6,746 nucleotides of DNA, taken from contig JBLMZA010000024.1 of the NCBI GenBank assembly GCA_050258555.1, positions 1-6,746 on the forward strand, written 5' to 3'. The stretch comes from CAISDA01 sp050258555. Lineage in GTDB: Bacteria > Bacteroidota > Ignavibacteria > UBA10030 > UBA8401. A model generated the notes under the pieces. The model was not told where the DNA came from. It searched no databases and was given only the letters and a program-made list of their open reading frames with translations. Below, piece after piece: positions 1 through 6,746 of the stretch (positions are counted from its first letter, which is position 1; every line of letters starts with the position of its first letter). The translations under genes were made by a program, and so were the position numbers.

Positions 1-1424
1 TCAACGGCTACGGCACCGAAATGAATATCATGCGTCCGGGCCGGCCCGACTGGATCGACGAGGAATTCGCCTATCTTGCCAGGACGACGAAGATCCTCAG
101 GGACAATTCGAGCGCATTCACCAACCGCGCCTGGATGCCGCTCATCCCCTCGCTTGCCGACAGCATCTGGGTCAACGAATGGCCCGACCGGACAAAGACC
201 ATCTATACGGTTCTGAGTCTGAAGCCCGAAGGCTGGAACGGACCGCTCTTCGCCGCCCGGCAGGAAGAGCATGTCCACTACGTCAGCCTCTGGCATCATG
301 AAGAAGTCATGACAATCATGCACGAAGGCATGGCCTATGTGCCGGCGCAGCTGGATGCCTTCAACCGCGAGTGGCTCGACACCCGGCGTGAAGGCGCCAT
401 AGACTGCATCGCGCGTTTCCCCGTGCTGCTCGATGCCCGCATCGATTGTGATACGCTCCGGGTGTCGGCCACGCAGGGTAAGAAGATCGTCGTCTGGGCC
501 GGCATGCCGTCCTATTCGACAAAACATCTGGAGCTTCCGATCGGGCGGCATGCCATTTCGCTCATCGAGCGGCTCGGACGCCATGAGGAAAAATTCGTCG
601 TGCAGCTCATTGACGAAAAAAATGAGCTCATGGATGAACGCGTGCTTTCAGTGCCGCTTGCCACGCCGAAGCTCGTGTCTCACATCCAGCGCACGCGCGC
701 CTATCAAAGCGCTCCGCGCGGCATGGTCGAGATTCCTTCAGGAAGGTTCACATTCAAAGCCGTGAGAAGCTTCCTTTCTCCGAATGAAGCCGTGCCCTAT
801 CCGGGAGATTCCGTGAGCCGCGAGCTCGCGATGGCGCGCATGTTCATGGACCGGTATCCCGTGACCAACCGGGAATTTCAGACATTTCTCCGGCAGTCGC
901 GCTACAGGCCGAAAGACACCACAAACTTCCTCAGGCACTGGGTGAAGGGCGCGCCTCCTGCCGGCAGGGAGGACCATCCGGTAGTCTATGTGGATATCAC
1001 GGATGCGAACGCCTATGCCGCATGGGCGGGCAAGCGGCTTCCGACGGACACCGAGTGGCAGTATGCCGCGCAGGGCACGGACGGCAGAAAATATCCCTGG
1101 GGAAACCGGTATGATTCCACACGATGCAATCATCATCTCGGACACACCACGCCCGTCTCGATGTTCCCTGAGGGCAGAAGTCCCTTCGGCGTCGAAGACA
1201 TGATCGGCAACGTCTGGCAGATCACGAACGACGTGTACGACAACGGCACATTTTATTTCGGCATGCTCAGAGGTGGATCGTATTACAATCCCACCGCAAG
1301 CTGGTGGTACATCCCCGGCGGTCCACAGCCTGCCGACAATCCGCAGATCCTCCTCATGGTTGCTCCGGGGTTCGACAGAAGCGCCACCGTCGGCTTCCGA
1401 TGCGCGGCCGATGCGGTTCAATAA
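1..1424 (+). CDS. Hydrolase-like protein with C-terminal FGE/sulfatase-modifying-factor-type domain (5' partial)
   Basis: The reading frame is open to the left edge (codons from base 3 read NGYGTE before the first Met at 21), so the true start lies upstream and the ATG at 21 is probably internal. Numbering from that Met, residues 1 to about 110 resemble the end of a TIM-barrel glycosidase (landmarks DEEFAYLART and WMPLIPSL, then NEWPDRTKTIYTVLSL entering a beta-sandwich). Residues about 110-230 look like further beta-rich sequence. Residues about 235-465 are an FGE-sulfatase (SUMF1-like, C-type-lectin fold) domain: MVEIPSGRF, FMDRYPVTNREF, HPVVYVDITDANAYAAWAGK, RLPTDTEWQYAAQG, YPWGN, EDMIGNVWQ, MLRGGSYYN and VGFRC. 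True FGEs carry two catalytic cysteines shortly after the RGGS motif; here the segment from residue 417 reads RGGSYYNPTASWWY with none, so sulfatase activation is unlikely and a binding or structural role is inferred. The glycosidase assignment of the N-terminal part is tentative because most of it is missing. The gene ends in TAA, 18 bases before the next gene, in an apparent operon. Confidence 0.8.
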   Translation, partial: NGYGTEMNIMRPGRPDWIDEEFAYLARTTKILRDNSSAFTNRAWMPLIPSLADSIWVNEWPDRTKTIYTVLSLKPEGWNGPLFAARQEEHVHYVSLWHHEEVMTIMHEGMAYVPAQLDAFNREWLDTRREGAIDCIARFPVLLDARIDCDTLRVSATQGKKIVVWAGMPSYSTKHLELPIGRHAISLIERLGRHEEKFVVQLIDEKNELMDERVLSVPLATPKLVSHIQRTRAYQSAPRGMVEIPSGRFTFKAVRSFLSPNEAVPYPGDSVSRELAMARMFMDRYPVTNREFQTFLRQSRYRPKDTTNFLRHWVKGAPPAGREDHPVVYVDITDANAYAAWAGKRLPTDTEWQYAAQGTDGRKYPWGNRYDSTRCNHHLGHTTPVSMFPEGRSPFGVEDMIGNVWQITNDVYDNGTFYFGMLRGGSYYNPTASWWYIPGGPQPADNPQILLMVAPGFDRSATVGFRCAADAVQ

Positions 1425-1431
1425 TTCAATC

Positions 1432-1436
1432 AGGGA
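1432..1436 (+). promoter_or_regulatory. Ribosome binding site for the GH172 gene
   Basis: AGGGA lies six bases before the ATG at 1443. An in-frame TTG at 1437 would directly abut this motif and add only two residues, so the motif decides in favour of the ATG at 1443. The 18-base gap between the genes holds no room for a terminator or a promoter, which suggests co-transcription with gene 1. Confidence 0.6.
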
Positions 1437-1442
1437 TTGTTC

Positions 1443-3422
1443 ATGAAACGTCTTCTGGCACTGATCGTTTTTTTTATTGCACCGGTTCAGGCGCAGCTGG
1501 AGAATATTCTTTCTCCCGGGCGGCTGCCCTATCTGAAAGAATCGAAGCTCGTGCAGATTTCCAGCTTCGATTCGACCGGAGGCAACAACGATTTCATCGC
1601 CATTCCCGCCGGACAGTCGCGGACGATCGCTTCGATCGACGGGCCCGGCGCGATTGTCAGCATCTGGGTCACCATCGCATCGAAGGATCCGCACGTTCTG
1701 CGCTCGCTGCTTCTTCGCATGTATTGGGACGATGAGAAGTCGCCGTCCGTCGAAGCGCCGATCGGAGATTTCTTCGGCACCGGTTTCGGCTACCGTCAGT
1801 ATGTGACGCCCTGGCTCGGCATGTCCAGCGGCGGATATTTCTGTTACTTCCCCATGCCCTTCAACAGGCATGCGCGGATCGACGTGGCGAACGAGTCCGG
1901 TTTCGAAGTGAACTCGTTCTATTATCACATCGACTGCCAGAAGCTCCCGCAGAAGCTCGACTCCTCGATCGCCTACTTTCATGCCCAATGGAGAAGGGAA
2001 GCCAGATGCGAGCGCGGAAAGAATTATCTTGTGCTCGATGCCGAAGGTGAAGGACACATGGTCGGCATGAATATGAGCATGCAGAGCTATGAAAACGGGA
2101 TGCAGTATCTGGAAGGCGACGAGATGGTGTTTGTGGATGGGGAATTAACGCCCTCGATCTACGGAACCGGAACGGAGGATTATTTCACAAGCGGGTGGTA
2201 CTTCAACAAGGGGGAGTTCGCCGCGCCTTCTCACGGACTCATCATTAAGGACGATTCCCTGAGCCGCATCGCCGCCTACCGTTTTCATATCACGGATGCG
2301 ATTCCGTTTAGGAAATCGATCCGCTTCACGATCGAGCACGGCACGGAAAATGAAGAGCGCGCCGATTACAGTTCGACCGCCTATTGGTACCAGAAGGAGC
2401 CGCATCGGCCGTTTCCGGCAATTCCCGGCAGAGGCCTGCGCATACCGCTTCGCACGGCGGTGCCCAATGGCGCACTGGAAGCCGAATCGCTCACATTGCG
2501 TGCCGTCCATTCTGCAGGCGAGGCTTCTTCATCGATCAATTCGCGCGTCGAGGACATGTCGACGCTCGGCGCCGATTGGAGCGGCAATCATCAGCTCTTG
2601 ATATCGGCAGCGAAACCGTCAGAGCGTTTTGCAATCGATCTTCCGGCATCCGAATCGGAATACGACGTCGCCCTCTATTATACGAAAGGGCCGGCATACG
2701 GCCGTCTCGATATTGTTTCCGGAGGAAAAAAGGCGGGCCATATCGAAGGCTACAACCGGGCGGTGGTGCCCGGCGGATCGATCGTCCTCAAAGGCCTACG
2801 CGCATCCGCCGATCGGAAGCTGCCGCTGGAATTCACGATTACGGGAAAGGATGCCGCCTCCTCCGGCTTTGATGCGGGGCTCGATGCGTTCGTGCTCACG
2901 CCCCGACGGTCGTTCATTCCCGAATGGTATCTGATCGGCCCTTTTGCCAATCCCCGCTCAGAGCGCCTCGAGCGTCTGGGCCTCGATACACGCTACCAGC
3001 CTGAAACGGAAGCGTTTGATCCGGCAAGAGCATATCAGGGAGTGGGAGAGAAAGCCGTGCGCTGGAAGCTCACAAAGACGCCGGCCAATGGACGGATGGA
3101 TCTCTATGAGTTCGATCCGTACGAGCTCGTGGTGATCTACGCGCTCACGCACATCTATTCGCCCGCCGATCAGACGATGCCCCTGCTTCTGGGGTCGGAT
3201 GACGGAGTGAAGGTGTTTCTGAACGACAGGGAAATCCACCGCGTGCTCAAAATCCGCGTTGCCGAGCCCGACCAGGACACGGTGGCGCTTTCGCTTCACA
3301 AAGGATGGAACAGGCTCATGCTGAAAGTGGAAAACAATTTCGGAGGCTATAATTTCTATGCGCGCATTCTCGATCCCGATCGGACGCTCACATTCAGCGC
3401 GGAAAGGAAGCGCACGCGATGA
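1443..3422 (+). CDS. Secreted GH172 (DUF2961) glycosidase with two C-terminal beta-sandwich domains
   Basis: The product is 659 residues from the ATG at 1443. A Sec signal peptide (MKRLLALIVFFIAPVQA, probable cleavage after A17) indicates export. Residues about 35-330 form the DUF2961 core: SSFDSTGGNNDF, IDGPGAIVSIWVT, IGDFFGTGFG, FCYFPMPF, the hallmark GTGTEDYF (241-248), the FHITDAIPF stretch and TIEHGTEN (Glu298). GH172 enzymes cleave alpha-D-fructofuranosides and alpha-D-arabinofuranosides, and a glutamate in the GTGTEDYF region is expected in the active site (here Glu245); I do not assign the second catalytic residue. Residues about 345-485, starting LEAESL, look like a CBM35/galactose-binding-like beta-sandwich. 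Residues about 490-655, starting WYLIGPF (495-501) and containing SDDGVKVFLNDREI and LHKGWNRLMLKVENN, look like a PA14/jelly-roll-type module often found in large glycosidases. Family members can be little more than the core domain, so this is an extended version. It overlaps the next gene by four bases. Substrate (arabinofuranoside or fructofuranoside) is inferred from the family only. Confidence 0.88.
   Translation: MKRLLALIVFFIAPVQAQLENILSPGRLPYLKESKLVQISSFDSTGGNNDFIAIPAGQSRTIASIDGPGAIVSIWVTIASKDPHVLRSLLLRMYWDDEKSPSVEAPIGDFFGTGFGYRQYVTPWLGMSSGGYFCYFPMPFNRHARIDVANESGFEVNSFYYHIDCQKLPQKLDSSIAYFHAQWRREARCERGKNYLVLDAEGEGHMVGMNMSMQSYENGMQYLEGDEMVFVDGELTPSIYGTGTEDYFTSGWYFNKGEFAAPSHGLIIKDDSLSRIAAYRFHITDAIPFRKSIRFTIEHGTENEERADYSSTAYWYQKEPHRPFPAIPGRGLRIPLRTAVPNGALEAESLTLRAVHSAGEASSSINSRVEDMSTLGADWSGNHQLLISAAKPSERFAIDLPASESEYDVALYYTKGPAYGRLDIVSGGKKAGHIEGYNRAVVPGGSIVLKGLRASADRKLPLEFTITGKDAASSGFDAGLDAFVLTPRRSFIPEWYLIGPFANPRSERLERLGLDTRYQPETEAFDPARAYQGVGEKAVRWKLTKTPANGRMDLYEFDPYELVVIYALTHIYSPADQTMPLLLGSDDGVKVFLNDREIHRVLKIRVAEPDQDTVALSLHKGWNRLMLKVENNFGGYNFYARILDPDRTLTFSAERKRTR
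3404..3422 (+). promoter_or_regulatory. Shine-Dalgarno and ATGA stop/start overlap coupling GH172 and MGH1-like genes
   Basis: AAGGAAG at 3404-3410 precedes the ATG at 3419. The start shares four bases with the TGA (3420-3422) that ends the GH172 gene. This arrangement is typical of termination-reinitiation coupling and implies coordinated output of the two enzymes. Confidence 0.65.
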
Positions 3423-5581
3423 AGCGTAGAACGATGATCCTCTGCCGGATGATGCTTCTACTCTCTGTGTGCGCGGCCGGATGTTTGTTGCTGCAGGCGC
3501 AGGTGAAGATCACCGATCCCTATTTCCGGATCGATGCCGGAGCGCGCGATCCGCTCTTTACGAACTATGCGGCGGCGATCGACCGCTCGCGCATGTTCGC
3601 CGACAAGTCGTTTTTCATGGACTATTTTTCCGCCGATAAGCCCATCACCTACACAAGCCAGTATGCGGGAGACTTCGCGGTCGTCTGGAAAGTGAACAAT
3701 CTCGTGATCGACCGCACGGAGGATTTTGCGAAAAAGCCGGTGGTCTCGGCGTCCTTTCCCGATATGGCCGTGCTCGAGTATGAGCCCATGGAAAAATTGA
3801 AGGTGCAGGAGACGTTTCTCGTCTACTCATCGGGCTCGGCCGTGATCGAATATGCCATGGAAAATGCAGGTGATGTTTCCTATTCCATCCGGCTCTATCC
3901 CATCCTCTCGCGTCCGGCCGATTCGATGCGGATCGTGCGCTACGACAGCACGCTGCACGGATACATCTTCACGCATGCAGAACCGCTTGCGCGCTTCATC
4001 AGCAATCTCTACAAGGAACGGGGCTATCCCACGGAGTTCAGAAACGCGCTTGTCTGCCGCGAAACAGCGGACAGCTACGGCGCTGACAGCCTCTGCACGA
4101 TCGAGGAACTCTATTTCACGATCAAGAAGATGAGCAAGGCGCATGAGGATGTGAAGAAGCTCAACGAAAAGACCGAAGGCTTCGTCACCTACGCCGCATT
4201 GCAGAAGAATATTTTTTTGAAGCCCGGGGAAAAGGCCGTCGTGCGCTTTGTGCGCTCCGTTCAGGACCGCTCGCATGCCGAATCGGAGTTACTCTCGGAC
4301 TGCCGCGCGGCGCTCGCCATCGATCTCCAGCGCTGCATCGACGACAACCTCCGGCTCTTTCAAAAGATTCCGCGCCCCGCATTCAAGAGCGTGAAAGAGC
4401 GCATGATGATGCTCGGCGCCTTCAACCTCGTGCGGCAGTGCATGCTGCCGGCATCGGGACAGGCCTCGCAGAATTTTTACGTCTTCTCGCGCAATCCCGT
4501 CTGGGGCTGGGGGCACGGCCACCAGGTGATGCATGAATCGATCTCGATGATTCCCTATGCCTGGGTCGACGGGCTTTCGGCGCAGAATTCGCAGCGCATC
4601 TACATCGAACAGCAGTACGACGACGGACTGATCGCCTACCGGCATGGTCCGCGCGGACCCCAGGTTTATCCGCATGAAGGCACGCCGACCACATCGGCGC
4701 CGTTTTTTGCCTGGACCAACTGGGAAATCTATTCGGTCACGAAAGATATAAAATTCCTGAAGGATGCATACGACGCCGGTGCGAGATTCATCCGCTATCT
4801 GGAGCGCGAGCGCGACCAGGACCAGGACGGCATGTTCGAGTGGGGACCCTACGGCATCATCGAGAATGTGCGGGACGGATGGAATGTCGTTTTCCAGCTT
4901 TTTTCGGAAGGCGAGGATGAGGGGCGCGACATTTCGCATGAGCTCGACGTGCTCGATCTCACCGCCGAAGTTGCCAATGAAATGCATTACCTGGCGCTCT
5001 CGGCCAAAGAGCTCGGCGACACAGCGGGTGTGCGCGAGTGGCAGGCGAAATTCCGCCGCGTTTCGGATCTCATCAACGCCAAGATGTGGGACCCAGCGGA
5101 CCGCTTCTATTATAATATTAACATGACGGATGATTCCTTCACATTCGAAGGCAGGAGCCTGAAGCGCAAGGAATTGATCGGCTTTCTTCCCCTCTGGTCC
5201 CATACGGCCACGAAGGAGCAGGCTTCCGCGCTCGTGAAGCATCTCACCAATCCGAAAGCATTCTGGCGTCCGTACGGCATCCCCACACTCGCGGCCGATG
5301 ATCCCAATTACACGCCCTTTGTCGACGGCTGCTGCCGCTGGAACGGTCCCGTCTGGCTTCTGTGGGATTATATGGTGATGAAGGGGCTGCGCAATTACGG
5401 ATACGATGCGCTCGCGCGCCAGGTGGGAGAAAAAATGGTGCGTGCCGCGCAGACGCAATTGGAAAAGAACCATCATTTCTGGGAATCCTACAGTCCCGAT
5501 TATCCCGTCCAGGAGAGTCCCTCGAATTACATCTGGGATTCCATTCTGGCCACTGTCCTGATCGATCTGGCGAAGCCATGA
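3419..5581 (+). CDS. Secreted six-hairpin glycosidase, MGH1-like / GH63-type
   Basis: The product is 720 residues. The N-terminus has a basic start (MKRR) and a hydrophobic stretch ending LLLQA, with probable signal peptidase I cleavage after A27, parallel to the VQA site of the upstream protein. AAGC at 19-22 is a weak lipobox alternative. Residues about 30-310 look like a beta-sandwich domain (AGDFAVVWKVNNLVID, ETFLVYSSGSAVIEYAMEN). Residues about 325-718 form an (alpha/alpha)6 barrel: NPVWGWGHGHQVMHES (359-374), DDGLIAYRHGPRG (from 401), an acidic D-x-D-x-DG loop (466-471), ENVRDGW (482-488), RWNGPVWLLWDYMV and HFWESYSP (686-693). In clan GH-G enzymes an E-x3-D motif supplies the acid and an E-x-Y-x-P motif the base; by analogy Asp486 and Glu689 are the catalytic candidates. 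Relatives include mannosylglycerate hydrolases, GH63 alpha-glucosidases and trehalases, so an alpha-linked gluco- or manno-type substrate is likely but unproven. Many relatives have been loosely named trehalase or rhamnosidase. The gene overlaps both neighbours by four bases. Confidence 0.78.
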   Translation: MKRRTMILCRMMLLLSVCAAGCLLLQAQVKITDPYFRIDAGARDPLFTNYAAAIDRSRMFADKSFFMDYFSADKPITYTSQYAGDFAVVWKVNNLVIDRTEDFAKKPVVSASFPDMAVLEYEPMEKLKVQETFLVYSSGSAVIEYAMENAGDVSYSIRLYPILSRPADSMRIVRYDSTLHGYIFTHAEPLARFISNLYKERGYPTEFRNALVCRETADSYGADSLCTIEELYFTIKKMSKAHEDVKKLNEKTEGFVTYAALQKNIFLKPGEKAVVRFVRSVQDRSHAESELLSDCRAALAIDLQRCIDDNLRLFQKIPRPAFKSVKERMMMLGAFNLVRQCMLPASGQASQNFYVFSRNPVWGWGHGHQVMHESISMIPYAWVDGLSAQNSQRIYIEQQYDDGLIAYRHGPRGPQVYPHEGTPTTSAPFFAWTNWEIYSVTKDIKFLKDAYDAGARFIRYLERERDQDQDGMFEWGPYGIIENVRDGWNVVFQLFSEGEDEGRDISHELDVLDLTAEVANEMHYLALSAKELGDTAGVREWQAKFRRVSDLINAKMWDPADRFYYNINMTDDSFTFEGRSLKRKELIGFLPLWSHTATKEQASALVKHLTNPKAFWRPYGIPTLAADDPNYTPFVDGCCRWNGPVWLLWDYMVMKGLRNYGYDALARQVGEKMVRAAQTQLEKNHHFWESYSPDYPVQESPSNYIWDSILATVLIDLAKP
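5578..5581 (+). promoter_or_regulatory. ATGA stop/start overlap coupling MGH1-like and GH127 genes
   Basis: The ATG at 5578 overlaps the TGA at 5579-5581. The bases just upstream (CTGGCGAAGCC) hold no strong Shine-Dalgarno motif, so translation of the downstream gene probably depends on ribosomes finishing the upstream one. Confidence 0.55.
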
Positions 5582-6746
5582 AACCATTGCATTCGATACT
5601 GCTTCTCTGTGCGCTCCTGTCTCCGGCGGAGCTTCCGGCATCCGGCAATACGAATTATATTTCAAATCGCGCGCCGCTTTCTGAAAATCCATATCTTGAA
5701 CTGCCCCTGGGCGCCGTCAGCCCGCGCGGATGGCTCAGGGAGCAGCTCGTGCGTTCGGCATCCGGCATGAGCGGACATCTGGATGAAGTCTGGGCCGATG
5801 TCGGCAGCACAAACGGATGGCTCGGCGGCGCGGGTGATCCCTGGGAGCGGGGCCCGTACTGGCTCGACGGACTCGTGGGGCTTGCCTATACGCTGAAAGA
5901 CACGATGCTCATCCACAAGGTGCAGCCGTGGATCGAATGGAGCATCCGCACGCAGCGCGAGGACGGCTATTTCGGTCCACGGCGCGACACGACGCGGAAA
6001 TTTTCACCCAAAGAGCGCTGGCAGGCGTGGATGGAAAAAAGCAAGGAGGACTGGTGGCCGCACATGATCATGCTGAAGGTCTTTGCGCAGTATTACGATG
6101 CGACCAGCGATGCCCGTGTGATCGACTTCATGCGCCGCTACTTCGCCTACCAGAAGAGGGAGCTCCCGAAGAAGCCGCTATCCTACTGGAGTCACTGGGC
6201 GCGCTCGAGAGGCGGTGAAAATCTCCAGAGCATTCTCTGGCTCTACAACCGGACGGGGGACCGCTGGCTGCTCGAGCTGGCCGATACGGTCTTTGCGCAG
6301 ACAGAGGACTGGACAGGGATGTTCGAATCGGGCGATCCGAAGGATTGGCACGGCGTCAATACCGGCATGGCCGTGAAGACGCCCGGCGTGTATTACGAGC
6401 GCTCGAAGGATGCGCGATTCCTGCGCGCCTCAAAAAAGGGGCTTGCCGATCTCATGAAATATCACGGCCAGGTCAACGGCATGTTCTCGGGCGACGAGAT
6501 GCTCCACGGGCGCGATCCCATGCAGGGGACCGAGCTTTGCACGGTGGTCGAACTGATGTACAGCCTCGAGACGCTGCTTCAGATCACGGGAGATGCCGAC
6601 TATGCCGAGCATCTGGAAAAACTCGCCTTCAACGCGCTGCCTGCGGGCGTGTCGCCCGATTTCACATCGCGCCAGTATTACCAGATGCCGAATCAGATCA
6701 TGTGCGATACGCTCTATCAGAATTTCAACACGCGGCACTGGGGCAC
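5578..6746 (+). CDS. GH127-type (DUF1680) beta-L-arabinofuranosidase-like protein (3' partial)
   Basis: The frame is open from the ATG at 5578 to the right edge (389 complete codons), so the C-terminal part is missing. The start is supported by the four-base overlap and a hydrophobic leader (MKPLHSILLLCALLSPAE) with possible cleavage after A17 or A21. The rest matches the (alpha/alpha)6 barrel of DUF1680: LGAVSPRGWLREQLVRSASG, GGAGDPWERGPYWLDGLVGLAYTL, QREDGYFGP, WWPHMIMLKVFAQYYDAT, the GVNTGMAVKTPGVYYE stretch, GMFSGDEMLHG, QGTELCTVVELMYSLETLL and FNALPAG. In the characterised Bifidobacterium enzyme HypBA1, zinc is held by an E-x-C pair and two later adjacent cysteines, one of which is the nucleophile. 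Here Glu319 and Cys321 in TELC match the E-x-C pair, and Glu307 in GDE is the likely acid/base. The cysteine pair would lie beyond the window. Family members release beta-L-arabinofuranose; related families (for example GH146) share the fold, so the exact family and substrate stay open. It is probably the fourth gene of the same operon. Confidence 0.85.
   Translation, partial: MKPLHSILLLCALLSPAELPASGNTNYISNRAPLSENPYLELPLGAVSPRGWLREQLVRSASGMSGHLDEVWADVGSTNGWLGGAGDPWERGPYWLDGLVGLAYTLKDTMLIHKVQPWIEWSIRTQREDGYFGPRRDTTRKFSPKERWQAWMEKSKEDWWPHMIMLKVFAQYYDATSDARVIDFMRRYFAYQKRELPKKPLSYWSHWARSRGGENLQSILWLYNRTGDRWLLELADTVFAQTEDWTGMFESGDPKDWHGVNTGMAVKTPGVYYERSKDARFLRASKKGLADLMKYHGQVNGMFSGDEMLHGRDPMQGTELCTVVELMYSLETLLQITGDADYAEHLEKLAFNALPAGVSPDFTSRQYYQMPNQIMCDTLYQNFNTRHWG

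Noticed and set aside
723..1421. Annotation as an active formylglycine-generating enzyme (sulfatase maturase)
   Set aside because: The catalytic cysteine pair after RGGS is absent and no sulfatase gene is present in the window.
1437..1442. TTG at 1437 as the start of the GH172 gene
   Set aside because: It would sit directly against the AGGGA motif; the ATG at 1443 has proper spacing and begins a standard MKR signal peptide.
738..2057. A 439-codon open frame on the minus strand
   Set aside because: It is antisense to the FGE domain and the GH172 core, crosses a gene boundary, and its translation is rich in Arg, His and Gly without domain motifs, as expected for a shadow frame.
5111..5116. 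A perfect TATAAT match
   Set aside because: It lies inside the MGH1-like coding sequence in an AT-rich patch encoding YYNIN, and there is no TTGACA-like box about 17 bases upstream.
4289..5692. A 467-codon open frame on the minus strand
   Set aside because: It lies antisense to the MGH1-like gene and the start of the GH127 gene, both of which have strong family motifs. Its translation shows no recognisable domain and it is explained by GC-rich codon bias.
1..6746. A defence, CRISPR, mobile-element or phage system
   Set aside because: No direct repeats, inverted repeats, transposase, integrase or nuclease motifs were seen on either strand; all sequence is accounted for by carbohydrate-active-enzyme genes.

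Overview
The window is a stretch of GC-rich bacterial DNA packed with plus-strand genes for secreted carbohydrate-active enzymes. It contains four consecutive genes: a left-truncated hydrolase-like protein ending in a formylglycine-generating-enzyme (FGE)-type domain (1-1424), a GH172/DUF2961 protein (1443-3422), a six-hairpin glycosidase of MGH1/GH63 type (3419-5581), and the start of a GH127-type (DUF1680) protein that runs off the right edge (5578-6746). The only gap is 18 bases between genes 1 and 2. Genes 2-3 and 3-4 each overlap by four bases (ATGA). No RNA gene, mobile element, CRISPR array, terminator or convincing promoter is visible, so the four genes look like the middle of a longer operon.

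All three complete N-termini (genes 2, 3 and 4) look like Sec signal peptides, so the products probably act in the periplasm, on the surface or outside the cell. GH172 and GH127 are families known for cleaving furanosides (alpha-D-arabino/fructofuranosides and beta-L-arabinofuranosides respectively). The MGH1/GH63-like enzyme belongs to a fold used on alpha-linked gluco- and mannosides. My inference is that this is a polysaccharide or glycoconjugate utilisation cluster whose substrate carries arabinofuranose or similar furanose side chains plus a pyranosidic linkage. The actual substrate cannot be read from this window.

The organism is a bacterium with Shine-Dalgarno-type starts and normal use of TGA as stop. 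Hydrolase-only clusters with accessory beta-sandwich domains and FGE-fold fusions are familiar from environmental polysaccharide degraders (Planctomycetes, Verrucomicrobia, Acidobacteria, and Ignavibacteria or other FCB-group bacteria). The sequence alone does not decide between these. No SusC/SusD pair, transporter or regulator lies in the window.

The most interesting points are an FGE-like domain that lacks the catalytic cysteine pair and is fused to a probable glycosidase module, a GH172 enzyme carrying two extra C-terminal beta-sandwich domains, and the tight translational coupling of three different hydrolase families. Nothing here amounts to a clearly new type of system; it is best described as a glycan-degradation cassette of unassigned substrate.
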